DNA of 64,000 nt from the NCBI RefSeq assembly GCF_042429235.1, contig NZ_JBHMBA010000002.1; one strand, given 5' to 3'. This stretch comes from Arthrobacter_B citreus (lineage in GTDB: Bacteria; Actinomycetota; Actinomycetes; Actinomycetales; Micrococcaceae). Shown one piece after another: positions 8,349 to 17,225 of this stretch. Numbering within the stretch: position 1 is the first letter of the stretch; each line of letters starts with the position of its first letter. The notes beneath the pieces were generated by a model. It saw nothing but the letters and a program-made list of their open reading frames with translations, was not told the DNA's origin and did no database searches. The position numbers and the translations under genes were made by a program.

Positions 8349-10202
8349 ATGGCTATACCCGAAGCGGCCCCTGCGGCCCCCGGAAGCGGCAGGGGATCCG
8401 GCGGCGGCCGCGGCCCCGCGCGGTTGAACCCCGCAGACAAGAACCAGTTGAAACGGCATCCGGTGAGCCTAAAGCGCATCGCCGCCCTGTTCGCCCCGCA
8501 CAAGGGGACCATCGCCGTCGTCGTCGTTTTGATCAGCCTGTCCTCGGTGATCAACCTGGCCCAGCCGTTCCTGGTCCGCGCCGTCATCGACGACGCCCTG
8601 CCCTCCGGGAACATCCGGCTGCTGGTGACCCTGGCGGCATCGATGGTGGCGGTGGCCGCATTGACGTCAGTGATCGGCGTGGTGCAGACCTGGCTGGCCA
8701 CCGGCATGGGCCAGCGCGTGATGCATACCCTGCGCGTGAAGCTGTTTACCCACCTGCAGGCACAGTCACTGGGCTTTTTCACCCGCACCCGCGGCGGCGA
8801 GGTGCAGTCACGCCTCACGCACGACATTTCCGGCATGCAGTCGGTGGTCACCACCACGGCCACCGGTGTTGCCTCCAACCTCACCACCACGATCGCCACC
8901 GCCGCCGCCATGGCCGCCCTCTCCCCCGGCCTGAGCCTGATCTCCCTGGTGGTCCTGCCCCCGGCGATTTGGCTCTCCCGCCGGGTCGCCCAAATCCGGC
9001 GCACCGTGACGGACGAACGCCAGCGCGAACTCGCCGCCCTGCACACCCAGGTGGAGGAAGGATTGTCGGTTTCCGGAGTCCGGCTGGCCAAGACACTGGG
9101 CACCGCGCCGCTCGACGCCGAGCGCTTCCACACCCGTTCCGAAAAGCTTGTCGGGCTGGAGCTGCGCAGCCAGCTTGCCGGGAGCTGGCGGATGGCCACC
9201 ATGCAGATCGTGTTTGCCGCCATCCCTGCCGTCATCTACCTCGCGGCCGGTTTCCCGGCGACGAGCGGCGGGATGACCATCGGCACCCTGGTGGCGTTTA
9301 CCGGACTGCAGGCGACGATTTTCCGTCCGGTCATGGGACTGCTGAACATCGGCGTTCAGTGGGTCACGGCTCTGGCATTCTTCAGCCGCATCTTCGAGTA
9401 CCTGGATCTGGTGCCGGCCATCAAGGCGCCGGACCATCCCGTCCGGCTGGATCCGTCCACGGTGCGCGGCGAGGTGCGGTTCGAGGGTGTGAGGTTTGCG
9501 TACGACGGCGGAACTGACGTCCTGCGCGGGATCGACCTGAACCTTCCCGCCGGGACAACCACCGCCGTCGTCGGCCCCACCGGGTCCGGCAAAAGCACCC
9601 TGGCCTCGCTGCTGCCGCGCCTGAATGATGTCAGCTCCGGCCGCGTCACGATTGACGGGGTGGATGTGCGGGACATTGCGCCTGAGGATCTGGCCCGGAT
9701 TGTCGGCGTCGTTTCCCAGGAGACGTACCTCATCCATGCCACAGTCCGGGAGAACCTGCTCCTGGCCGCGCCGGACGCCACCGATGAACAGCTGTGGCAG
9801 GCGCTGGCCGCCGCGCAGATCGCCGACTCGATCGGGGCCCTGCCGGAAGGGCTCGATACCCTCGTGGGCGCCCGCGGACACCGCTTCTCCGGAGGGGAAC
9901 AGCAGCGGCTGGCCATCGCCCGGACCATCCTGCGCAACCCGCCGGTGCTGGTCCTGGACGAGGCAACCAGCGCCCTGGACAACGTGACCGAAGCCCAGGT
10001 GCAGCTGGCCCTGGAGCGGCTGTCGGCCGGCCGCACCACGCTGACCATTGCGCACCGGCTCTCCACCGTGGAGAACGCCGGGCAGGTGGCGGTCCTGGAG
10101 GCGGGACGGGTTGTGGAGCTCGGTGCCGCACGGGAGCTGCGCCACGGCGACGGACCGTTTGCGCGGCTGGCGGCCCGATCGGAGGCCGGAGTGGGTTCCT
10201 GA
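8349..10202 (+). CDS. ABC exporter, fused permease-ATPase
   Basis: Homodimeric ABC exporter half-transporter, 617 aa, inner membrane, MsbA/LmrA-like. An N-terminal six-helix transmembrane domain (about residues 50-350) is followed by the nucleotide-binding domain. This has Walker A GPTGSGKST, Q-loop VSQETYL, signature FSGGEQQR, Walker B VLVLDEATSALD and switch His TIAHRLST. The start is supported by AGGAGG just upstream. The divergent MarR gene suggests drug or metabolite export. The N-terminus is a Gly/Arg/Pro-rich tail. Confidence 0.93.
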   Translation: MAIPEAAPAAPGSGRGSGGGRGPARLNPADKNQLKRHPVSLKRIAALFAPHKGTIAVVVVLISLSSVINLAQPFLVRAVIDDALPSGNIRLLVTLAASMVAVAALTSVIGVVQTWLATGMGQRVMHTLRVKLFTHLQAQSLGFFTRTRGGEVQSRLTHDISGMQSVVTTTATGVASNLTTTIATAAAMAALSPGLSLISLVVLPPAIWLSRRVAQIRRTVTDERQRELAALHTQVEEGLSVSGVRLAKTLGTAPLDAERFHTRSEKLVGLELRSQLAGSWRMATMQIVFAAIPAVIYLAAGFPATSGGMTIGTLVAFTGLQATIFRPVMGLLNIGVQWVTALAFFSRIFEYLDLVPAIKAPDHPVRLDPSTVRGEVRFEGVRFAYDGGTDVLRGIDLNLPAGTTTAVVGPTGSGKSTLASLLPRLNDVSSGRVTIDGVDVRDIAPEDLARIVGVVSQETYLIHATVRENLLLAAPDATDEQLWQALAAAQIADSIGALPEGLDTLVGARGHRFSGGEQQRLAIARTILRNPPVLVLDEATSALDNVTEAQVQLALERLSAGRTTLTIAHRLSTVENAGQVAVLEAGRVVELGAARELRHGDGPFARLAARSEAGVGS

Positions 10203-10208
10203 CGGTGC

Positions 10209-11474
10209 CTAGCTGCTGCCGGAGAACCGCAGCCGGATCATCCGCCCGATAATTCCGACGGCGAACACGAGAACGCCCAGCACCACCGCCCGGGGCGGCA
10301 GGGTTGCGACCAAGACGATGCAGGCCGCCGCACCCAGCACCTGGAACGCCTGGGGATAGCGCCTGTCCGCGCCGGATTGGGTCAAGGCCGCGATATTGGC
10401 CACCAGGTAATAGACCAGGACGCCGAACGAAGAAAAGGCGATGGCGCCGCGCAAATCCGCCACGGCTATCACGGTGCAGATCAGAACGGCCAGCACGGCT
10501 TCGGCCCGGTGCGGCACCTGGTACCGCGGATGCACCGCCGAGAGCCAGTGGGGCAGGTCCCGTTCGCGGGCCATGGCCAGGGTTGTCCTGCCCAGTCCGG
10601 CGATCAGTGCAAGCAGGGCCCCCAGCGCAGCAACAGCCGCCCCCGCCCGAACCACCGGAGCCGCCCAGGACCCGGATCCTGCTTCCACCGCGGCAGCCAA
10701 CGGCGCGGCCGTCGCCGCCACCCCTTCCGGCCCCAGGACCGTCAGGAGCGTCACTCCCACCGCCGCATAAACGGCGACGGCGATGGCCAGCGATATTCCG
10801 ATGGCGCGCGGAATCGTCCGGCGGGGCCGGAGCACCTCTTCGCTCATGGTGGCAATGCGGGCGTACCCGGCGAAGGCAAAAAACAACAGGCCGGCGGACT
10901 GCAGAATCCCATACCAGCCGCGGCCCAGCAGTCCCCCATCAAGGCCAGGACCCACCGCGGCTGTTGGTCCGGCACCGATCCATGCCGCGGCAAGGGCCAC
11001 GACCAGCGCGGCAAGGACGAGCCCAACCAGGATCCGGGCCAGTCCGGCTGTTCGGGTGATGCCGTGGGAGTTCACGGCCGCCAGCGCAACGACGGCGGCG
11101 ACGGCCACCGGCCGCTCCAGCCCGTCGGGCGCTGTGTAGGCCGCAAAGGTCATGGCCATCGCCGCGGCGCTGGCCGTCTTGCCGACAACAAACCCCCATC
11201 CCGCCAGATAGCCGGGCCAGGGACCCAGCCGCTCGCGGCCGTACAGGTAGGTGCCTCCGGAACGGGGGTACGCGGCCGCCAGCTGCGCGGAGGAGGTGGC
11301 ATTGCAGAAGGCCACGCCGGCCGCAATCACCAATCCCAGCAGCAGTCCCGATCCCGCGGCCGCCGCGGCGGGGGTGAAAGCGGCGAAAACTCCGGCTCCA
11401 ATCATGGAACCGAGACCGATGATCACGGCGTCGGGGGTGCCGAGGCGGCGGGCCAATTCCGGTTCTTTCCCCAT
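10209..11474 (-). CDS. APC-superfamily amino-acid permease
   Basis: Integral membrane transporter of the amino acid-polyamine-organocation superfamily, 421 aa with about 12 helices. The conserved first helix GLGSMIGAGVFAAFTPA carries the unwound GxG substrate motif. Helix 6 (AGYARIATMSEEV) carries the family acidic pair. It probably takes up or exchanges amino acids; the specificity cannot be read. It is convergent with the ABC exporter, with six bases between stops. Confidence 0.88.
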   Translation of the reverse strand: MGKEPELARRLGTPDAVIIGLGSMIGAGVFAAFTPAAAAAGSGLLLGLVIAAGVAFCNATSSAQLAAAYPRSGGTYLYGRERLGPWPGYLAGWGFVVGKTASAAAMAMTFAAYTAPDGLERPVAVAAVVALAAVNSHGITRTAGLARILVGLVLAALVVALAAAWIGAGPTAAVGPGLDGGLLGRGWYGILQSAGLLFFAFAGYARIATMSEEVLRPRRTIPRAIGISLAIAVAVYAAVGVTLLTVLGPEGVAATAAPLAAAVEAGSGSWAAPVVRAGAAVAALGALLALIAGLGRTTLAMARERDLPHWLSAVHPRYQVPHRAEAVLAVLICTVIAVADLRGAIAFSSFGVLVYYLVANIAALTQSGADRRYPQAFQVLGAAACIVLVATLPPRAVVLGVLVFAVGIIGRMIRLRFSGSS

Positions 11475-11569
11475 GCGGTCACCATCTCACGGATCGGCCC
11501 CGGCCACGGCTCATGCATCCCGCAACACGGAAGGCCACCCTTTCCCGCATTTCTGAGAGGATGGAGGGC

Positions 11570-11881
11570 ATGAAGACGAACCGTGCCGACACCGCCGCTG
11601 AAGACGGCTTCTTCCCCTGGCCAAAGGAAGTTCCGCAGGAATGGATCCTGCGCGCGCACCCGGTGATCCTCGCCGCCTCCGCCCTGGTGCTCTACCACCA
11701 GTTCGCGCCACTGCCGGCGAGCCCCATGGGCTTTGTCAGCGAAATTTTCGTGCTCAGCACTGCGTACTCGATGCTTGCCGGCCGCGGCCGTAAAAAGCAA
11801 AAGCAGGCCAACCCCTCAGCCGGTCCCGGAACTCCCACGGACCCGGGCAACCAGGCCGGCCCCGGAGACCGCCCGGAGTAA
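11570..11881 (+). CDS. Small single-helix protein
   Basis: A 103-residue protein with a hydrophobic segment in residues 32-65 (HPVILAASALVLYHQF and following) and a Lys/Gln/Pro-rich C-terminal tail. No family recognised. ATG 11570 has GAGAGG nine bases upstream; an earlier ATG at 11561 abuts that site and is less likely. A strong terminator follows about 70 bp downstream. Confidence 0.6.
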   Translation: MKTNRADTAAEDGFFPWPKEVPQEWILRAHPVILAASALVLYHQFAPLPASPMGFVSEIFVLSTAYSMLAGRGRKKQKQANPSAGPGTPTDPGNQAGPGDRPE

Positions 11882-11953
11882 GCACCATCACCTGCGTTCC
11901 CCGGCCGCAACCGGCACGGACTGGTGCCGGGGATGAACACAGGATGAGAAGCG

Positions 11954-11983
11954 AAAAGCCGGGCCCAATGGGCCCGGCTTTTT
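11954..11983 (+). terminator. Rho-independent terminator
   Basis: Perfect hairpin with arms AAAGCCGGGCCC and GGGCCCGGCTTT around a three-base loop, followed by a T-run. It probably ends the small protein gene. The symmetric A- and T-tracts let it also stop transcripts of the converging MarR gene. Confidence 0.9.
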
Positions 11984-12014
11984 CATGTGATTGGCGATTC
12001 CCGTCAGGCCGCCG

Positions 12015-12524
12015 TTAGCCGTTGGCCTCTGCGCAGTGATCCTCAGCAGGCCCACCTCGCATGCTCAGTCGGGAAAGGTAGCCGGCGAACTGGCGCAGGT
12101 CTGCTTCGGACCAGGAGTCCAGCACGTTATGGTCCAGCATGATGCCCGTCTGGACAGCTTTGACCCGCTCGGCCGCCCCGGGGGTCAGCGCCAGCCGCCG
12201 GGCCCGGCCGTCCTTCGGATCGGGCTGGACCTCAATGAGGTCCAGTTCCTCCAGCTGGCGTGTCAGTCGGCTGATGACGCTTTTATCGACCATCAGCTGT
12301 TCGGCCACAACACCGGATTGAGTGGGCCCCACCCGCTTGAGCAGCTGCAGGATCTTGAGTCCGAACAGGGACAGGGCCGGGTCCACTCCCTTGGCGGCGT
12401 CCCGCATGCTCGCCCGGACGCTTTCGGTCAGCCGCCGGAGGGAATCCTCCACCTGGTTGATGGCATCGGACCGGCCGTCATCCCGTCCCCCGCCGTTCAC
12501 CTCTTCCGTGTCCGGGGAGATCAA
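12015..12524 (-). CDS. MarR-family regulator of the EmrB-like pump
   Basis: A 169-residue MarR-type repressor. The wHTH is around residues 75-110 (VVAEQLMVDKSVISRLTRQL, then a wing with DPKDGRARRLALT). It is the second gene of an operon with the efflux pump: its start overlaps the pump stop by four bases. It therefore most likely autoregulates the pair through the two palindromes upstream of the pump. Confidence 0.9.
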   Translation of the reverse strand: MISPDTEEVNGGGRDDGRSDAINQVEDSLRRLTESVRASMRDAAKGVDPALSLFGLKILQLLKRVGPTQSGVVAEQLMVDKSVISRLTRQLEELDLIEVQPDPKDGRARRLALTPGAAERVKAVQTGIMLDHNVLDSWSEADLRQFAGYLSRLSMRGGPAEDHCAEANG

Positions 12525-14371
12525 GGCCTGCTCTGCTCCGGTCCGGAGGTTGAGGCAGGAGCCAGCGGGTCCACGAGTCCCACGGCGCCAGTGGCGACGT
12601 CAACGAGGGTCAGGTCCGAGGCAGCGCGTTCCTCTTCGCGGCGGGCATCGGCTTCAACCGTTTCATCGCCGTCGGCGGGGACTGTCGCTGTCTCGGCGGC
12701 CGGAGCCGCCGTGGAGCCGGCAGCCGTGGCAGCCGTACCGGCCGGTGCCGCCGCGGCGGCGGCTGCGTTCTTCAGCTGCACGGCGTTCTGCCGTCCGAGG
12801 GATGCGTTGGGCAGGAAGATCACCGCAATCAGCGTGATCAGGGCCAGCGGAACGCTGTAGAGGAAGACCGAGCCAACCCCCACGCCGTAGGCGCTTTCGA
12901 CCAGGACGGCGATGGCATCGGGAAGTTCGGAAACCTTGGGAATGGATCCGCTGCCAAGGGCGACGGCGGCTGCTGCCTGATCTGCCGGGGCCAGGGCCGA
13001 GATGCCGTTCTTGATTTCCTGCGCCACGATGGTGCCCAGGACCGAGCCGAGCACGGAGACACCGACGGTGCCGCCGAGGCTGCGGAAGAACGTGACGGCA
13101 CTGGTGGCCACGCCGAGGTTCTTGACCTCAATGGAGTTCTGGACCACAAGGACCAGGTTCTGCATGAGCATGCCCAGCCCGGCGCCGAGGACGGCCATGT
13201 AGATGCCCACCAGGACCAGGTTCGTGTCATAGGCCAGGGTGCCCAGCAGGACGGAGCCGACCACGGTGAGGACGGCTCCGGAAATCATGACCGCCTTCCA
13301 CTTTCCGGTGCGGCTGATGACGCGGCCGAAGTAGGTTGAGGAGATCAGCAGGCCGGCCATCATGGGAATGGTGAGCAGCCCGGATTCGGTGGGTGTGGCG
13401 CCCCGCGCCAGCTGCATGTACTGGGCCAGGAACACTGACGTGCCGAACATGGACACGCCGACGGCGATGCTCGCCACCACGGCAAGGGTGAAGGTCCGGT
13501 TCTTGAACATCGAGAGCGGAATGATGGGTTCCGGCGACTTGAATTCCACCAGAACGGCGGCAATCAGCAGCACGGCGGATCCGGCGACCATCAGGAATGA
13601 GGCCAGGGAGGCCCACTCGAACTGATTGCCTGCCAGCGTTACCCAGATCATCAGCAGCGACACGCCGCCGGCGATCAGCACCGCGCCGAGGTAGTCAATG
13701 TGGACCTTGCGCTTGGGGTGCTTGGGCAGGTGCAGGGTGAGCTGCAGCAGGATGATTGCGGCAATGGCAACCGGAAGCGCAATGAAGAAGTTCCAGCGCC
13801 AGCCGAAAGCATCGGTGACGACGCCGCCGAGCAGCGGTCCGCCGACGGTACCGACAGCCATGACGGCACCAAACAGTCCGGCATACTTGCCGCGGTCACG
13901 CGGGCTGATGATGTCGGCCATGATGATCTGGCTCAATGCGGCGAGTCCGCCGGCGCCCAGGCCCTGGAACACGCGGAACACAATAAGCGTGCTGGTGTCC
14001 TGGGAGAACCCGGCCAACGCCGAGCCGAGCACAAAGATGCCCAGGGCCAGCTGGATGAGCAGCTTGCGGTTAAAGAGGTCGGCAAACTTTCCCCACAGCG
14101 GGGTGGACACCGTGGTGGCCAGCAGCGTTCCGGTCACCACCCAGGTGTAGGCGGACTGGTTGCCGTCAAGGTCGGAGATGATCAGCGGCAACGAGGTGGA
14201 GACGACGGTGCCTGCCAGAATCGAAACAAACATGCCGAGCAGGAGGCCGGAGAGCGATTCCAGCACCTGCTTGTGGGTCATGGTGCCGTCGGGTGAGACC
14301 GTGCGCTTGGGCGCTTTGGCCTTGGGCTCCTTCTTCGGCTTGATCGTATCGGGACGTGGTTCCGGGGACAT
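12521..14371 (-). CDS. MFS drug-efflux transporter, DHA2 (EmrB/QacA) type
   Basis: Proton-driven efflux pump of the 14-helix DHA2 family. The N-terminal Lys/Pro-rich tail is followed by SGLLLGMFVSILAGTVVSTS with helix 1 and motif-D-like residues, motif A LWGKFADLFNRKL and motif C GAVMAVGTVGGPLLGGVV in helix 5. The C-terminus after helix 14 is an unusually long Ala/Glu-rich extension of roughly 100 residues. The pump is first in a two-gene operon with its MarR-type repressor, and the upstream region has two inverted-repeat operators. Substrates are unknown. Confidence 0.92.
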   Translation of the reverse strand: MSPEPRPDTIKPKKEPKAKAPKRTVSPDGTMTHKQVLESLSGLLLGMFVSILAGTVVSTSLPLIISDLDGNQSAYTWVVTGTLLATTVSTPLWGKFADLFNRKLLIQLALGIFVLGSALAGFSQDTSTLIVFRVFQGLGAGGLAALSQIIMADIISPRDRGKYAGLFGAVMAVGTVGGPLLGGVVTDAFGWRWNFFIALPVAIAAIILLQLTLHLPKHPKRKVHIDYLGAVLIAGGVSLLMIWVTLAGNQFEWASLASFLMVAGSAVLLIAAVLVEFKSPEPIIPLSMFKNRTFTLAVVASIAVGVSMFGTSVFLAQYMQLARGATPTESGLLTIPMMAGLLISSTYFGRVISRTGKWKAVMISGAVLTVVGSVLLGTLAYDTNLVLVGIYMAVLGAGLGMLMQNLVLVVQNSIEVKNLGVATSAVTFFRSLGGTVGVSVLGSVLGTIVAQEIKNGISALAPADQAAAAVALGSGSIPKVSELPDAIAVLVESAYGVGVGSVFLYSVPLALITLIAVIFLPNASLGRQNAVQLKNAAAAAAAPAGTAATAAGSTAAPAAETATVPADGDETVEADARREEERAASDLTLVDVATGAVGLVDPLAPASTSGPEQSRP

Positions 14372-14384
14372 CTGACTCCTGCTG

Positions 14385-14406
14385 ATAGTTGACTTACGTC
14401 AACTAT
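14385..14406. promoter_or_regulatory. Palindromic operator 1 of the pump-marR operon
   Basis: A perfect inverted repeat, ATAGTTGAC-TTAC-GTCAACTAT, lying 14 bases upstream of the pump start. Arm length, spacing and the TAGTTGA half-site fit MarR-type operators. A second copy with the same half-sites lies just upstream. Confidence 0.8.
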
Positions 14407-14411
14407 ATAAC

Positions 14412-14431
14412 TAGTTGCCTAAGATCAACTA
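14412..14431. promoter_or_regulatory. Palindromic operator 2 of the pump-marR operon
   Basis: An inverted repeat TAGTTG-N8-CAACTA sharing the half-site of operator 1, with centres 26 bp apart. A minus-strand promoter (TTGATC with a TATAGT or TATATA -10) would be covered by both sites. Confidence 0.75.
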
Positions 14432-14565
14432 TTTAGTGTGCAGTCCCACATAGCTCCGCTGTGCACACCGGGTACTGCCGGAGTATAAGTCGGCCACCGA
14501 ATCAGGGCCGTAATTAATGAGTAGGCTTCAACGCTCGTGGGGAATTCCGGAAGGCAGGCAGCACC

Positions 14566-15336
14566 GTGCATACCGTTAGAGAATACGAAGCATCCGATGA
14601 GCGGGAATGGCTTCTATGCCGTCTTCTCAGCTTTTTCGACAGTGATTACTACGACGACGTGAAGGTAGCCAAAACTCAGTTCTCCAACCCCAGCTTGTCC
14701 CTCGTCGCCGAAACTGACGGCAAGATCACCGGACTGATTGATGTGGAGATAAACGGCGGTGCCGCAACCATAGATTCGCTGGCGGTGCACCCCTCGGGCC
14801 AACGTCAGGGCATCGCTTCTTCTCTGCTGCGGCATGCCCTGGGACGACTGCCTGCTGAAGTGGAAACCCTGGATGCCTGGACCCGGGAAACCCCCAGCGC
14901 CAATCATTGGTACCAAGCGGCCGGCTTCCGCGAAAACTACCGGTACCTGCATGTTTACGTGGGCGAGTACGACCCCAGGGATGACTTCATCACTCCCCCG
15001 GGATTGTCGTCACTGCAGGGTGGATTTCTGCACTCAGCCCTGGAGCACGAAGCAGCCATGCGCAGTGCCTACAAACGGGTATACACGTGCCGCCAGTACC
15101 TGATGGACATCTGTCGCGGCTGTACTTGGCGCTCCCGCAGCAACGCTGCAGGCGTCGCAGTCTGGCTGGTTTCATCAAAGTTTTCCAATGCCGGGACCAG
15201 AGGCCCAAAGGGGTCGTTGCGCAGCAACGCCACCGCTTTCGGCGTCACCCTGGCCATGATGTCGTTGCCGGCTTCGTTTGTCCGGCCTGTCCGGCGTTCG
15301 GTAAACCTGTTGATGGGTCCGAAGGTCTCCGCATAG
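14566..15336 (+). CDS. GNAT acetyltransferase with an out-of-place C-terminal tail
   Basis: Residues 1 to about 175 are a GNAT acetyltransferase: strand LSLVAETDGKITGLIDVEI, the acetyl-CoA loop LAVHPSGQRQGIASSLLRHA, and WYQAAGFRENYRYLHVY near the end. In this group the protein normally finishes soon after a segment like MRSAYKRVYTCRQYL. Here the frame stays open for about 80 more residues that are simply antisense to the truncated methylase/helicase gene. The native stop seems to have been removed by a junction near 15,095-15,125. The enzyme core looks intact, so activity is possible. Confidence 0.75.
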   Translation: MHTVREYEASDEREWLLCRLLSFFDSDYYDDVKVAKTQFSNPSLSLVAETDGKITGLIDVEINGGAATIDSLAVHPSGQRQGIASSLLRHALGRLPAEVETLDAWTRETPSANHWYQAAGFRENYRYLHVYVGEYDPRDDFITPPGLSSLQGGFLHSALEHEAAMRSAYKRVYTCRQYLMDICRGCTWRSRSNAAGVAVWLVSSKFSNAGTRGPKGSLRSNATAFGVTLAMMSLPASFVRPVRRSVNLLMGPKVSA

Positions 15337-17225
15337 GAGCTGTATGCCTCGCGCAGTTTCCCCCGTTCCAGGCCCAGCTCGGTTGTGTCTTCGACGTTGC
15401 TCGCCTCGAGGGAGAGGACTGAACGCGCGAGGTCCCGCAGTTGCAGGAGTGAGCGAAGTTCGCGGGCCTGGGTCTTGGGCACGCTCATGGGTGCCATTGC
15501 ACCGTCCAACCCGACCTGGCTGAACGAGCCGTCAGGTTCTGCGGCGATGTGCCCGACCTGAAGATCAGACCCTGCCGGCACAATGGCGGCCGCCTCGATA
15601 GTCTGTCCCTCCTGACGCTCCGCTGCTCCTCTCCCGATGCCAACGGCACTCTGCGCAATGTCCTGCAGCTGGTCGTGCAAACGCGCGGGCACCGAGCTTA
15701 GATCCTCGTTGCGAACGGTGAGCGTGGCCGCACCGTACATGCCGTGGCCAACGACCGGCTCTCCGAGCACGCGCTCCGGGTTCTCCATGAAATAAGCGTT
15801 CATGCGGGCGGTGCTCAGCTCGGAGTCGTCAACGGCCATGGCCCGCGAGTCTAGCCACTGCGGGTCCAGGGGTTCCTCGCCGGGAAGCCTGCGCCTGAAG
15901 ATCAGAACATCGGTGAGGGCCTCGGTGCCGGCGGATCGGCGGTGAGCGCCGCTCGGCAGACGGACCGCGCCCAATAGATCAGCCGTCTCGTAGATTTCGC
16001 GCCGGGCGGCAGGGTTTTGGGCATCCAGTGTGAAGGCTGAGGAAATGACTCCAACTACGCCTCCGGGCCGGGTGAGATCCAAGGATTTGATGATGAAGTG
16101 ATTGTGCATTGGATGGTTGCCCGCGTTGTGGCGCGGGTCGTGCAAACTTGTCCTGGCGAACGGGACATTGCCCACAGTGGCATCAAAGTAGCCCGCGGGA
16201 AGGCGCGTCTTGGCGAAGGATTCAGCGCGGATTTCGGCCTCTGGGTAGAGCGCCTGGGAAATGCCGGCAGTGACGGGATCAAGCTCCACACCCGTCATGT
16301 GTACTTTCTCAGGCGCGAGGCCGATAAAGGTACCGGCTCCGGAGCCAGGCTCCAGCACGCGGCCTCCGTCGAAGCCAAGTGCATTCAGTGTCTGCCAAAT
16401 CTCCGTTGCAAGTGCGGGATCTGTGTAGTGCGCGTTAATGACGGTCCGGCTAGCTGCTCGGTACTCATCCTCGCTGAGCAGTTCCCGCAGCTCTGCCCGG
16501 TCCGCCTCGTACTCAATGCGACTCTCGTCGAACACCTCAGCAACGCCGGTTGCACCCCAACTTCCCCACCGGGCCAGAACCCTCCGTTCTGCATCCGTTG
16601 CTGCTCTGTCCTGTTCCTGCAGCTCCCGCAGGACACGTAAAGCCGCCACATTCGCACGGAACCGGGCCTGGGCCCCGGAGGGTGCCAGAGCATCCTGACT
16701 AGCGGGAATGAACCGAGAATCGGATGTCGCGGGAATTACGGGCGCTGGTTGTCCCGGTCCAGTTCCTCGGCCCTCAGATTCTCCAAGTCCTGCTGGTAAC
16801 CGTGGTTGAAAGACTGAATTATCTCGTGCATCAGGACCGTCGACTGATCCATTCCCGCGTCCTCTTCGTTGTCCTCCATCTCCGTCACGTCCGGAGTCAG
16901 CATCTCGGCTCTGACTATTTCCTCGGCTTGCATCCTCGAAGCGTTCAGCCGGCCCACCTTCTCCAAATAGGTCTCGTTCTTCGGATCCGGGCCCGCTATT
17001 TCGTACTGCAGCTCCCCCACCTGACGCATTGCTTCCTCTCCCAGATCCCGGAACCACTCCTCCGGGTCCGGGATCAGGGCGTACTGCTTCGGTGCCGTCG
17101 TTTGCCACGTCTCCTGAGCGAACTTGCCGTACTTGTTCATCACGAACCTCCTCTGGTGCTGCGAAAAGAAATGCATCGAGACTTGCCTGACCATCAACCT
17201 GGTTGCGCTTGCGCCCTCGCGCCAT
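15069..17225 (-). pseudogene. Plasmid-type N6-adenine methylase/helicase, C-terminally truncated
   Basis: N-terminal part of the very large methylase-helicase proteins found on actinobacterial plasmids and ICEs. ATG 17225 follows GGGGGA and gives MARGRKRNQVDGQASLDAFL. A long low-complexity Gly/Arg/Glu stretch comes next, then the methyltransferase domain: VLEPGSGAGTFIGLAP (AdoMet motif I), VGNVPFA in place of NPPY, and VGVISSAFTLDAQNP. The protein reaches LRERQVQPRQ and then enters sequence antisense to the GNAT gene. The SNF2-like helicase half, normally about 1,000 residues, is missing. It is probably non-functional. Confidence 0.75.
16736..17140 (-). CDS. Small plasmid-type protein overprinted on the methylase/helicase N-terminus
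   Basis: A 134-residue, globular-looking acidic protein (MNKYGKFAQETWQT at the start; then PDPEEWFRDLGEEAMRQVG). Its start has an excellent ribosome site, AGAGGAGG six bases upstream. It lies entirely inside the methylase/helicase reading frame in another frame. The composition (Trp, Tyr, balanced charge) looks like a real protein, while the overlapping part of the larger frame is low-complexity. I recognise no function. Such small genes commonly precede the big helicase on actinobacterial plasmids. Confidence 0.7.
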   Translation of the reverse strand: MNKYGKFAQETWQTTAPKQYALIPDPEEWFRDLGEEAMRQVGELQYEIAGPDPKNETYLEKVGRLNASRMQAEEIVRAEMLTPDVTEMEDNEEDAGMDQSTVLMHEIIQSFNHGYQQDLENLRAEELDRDNQRP

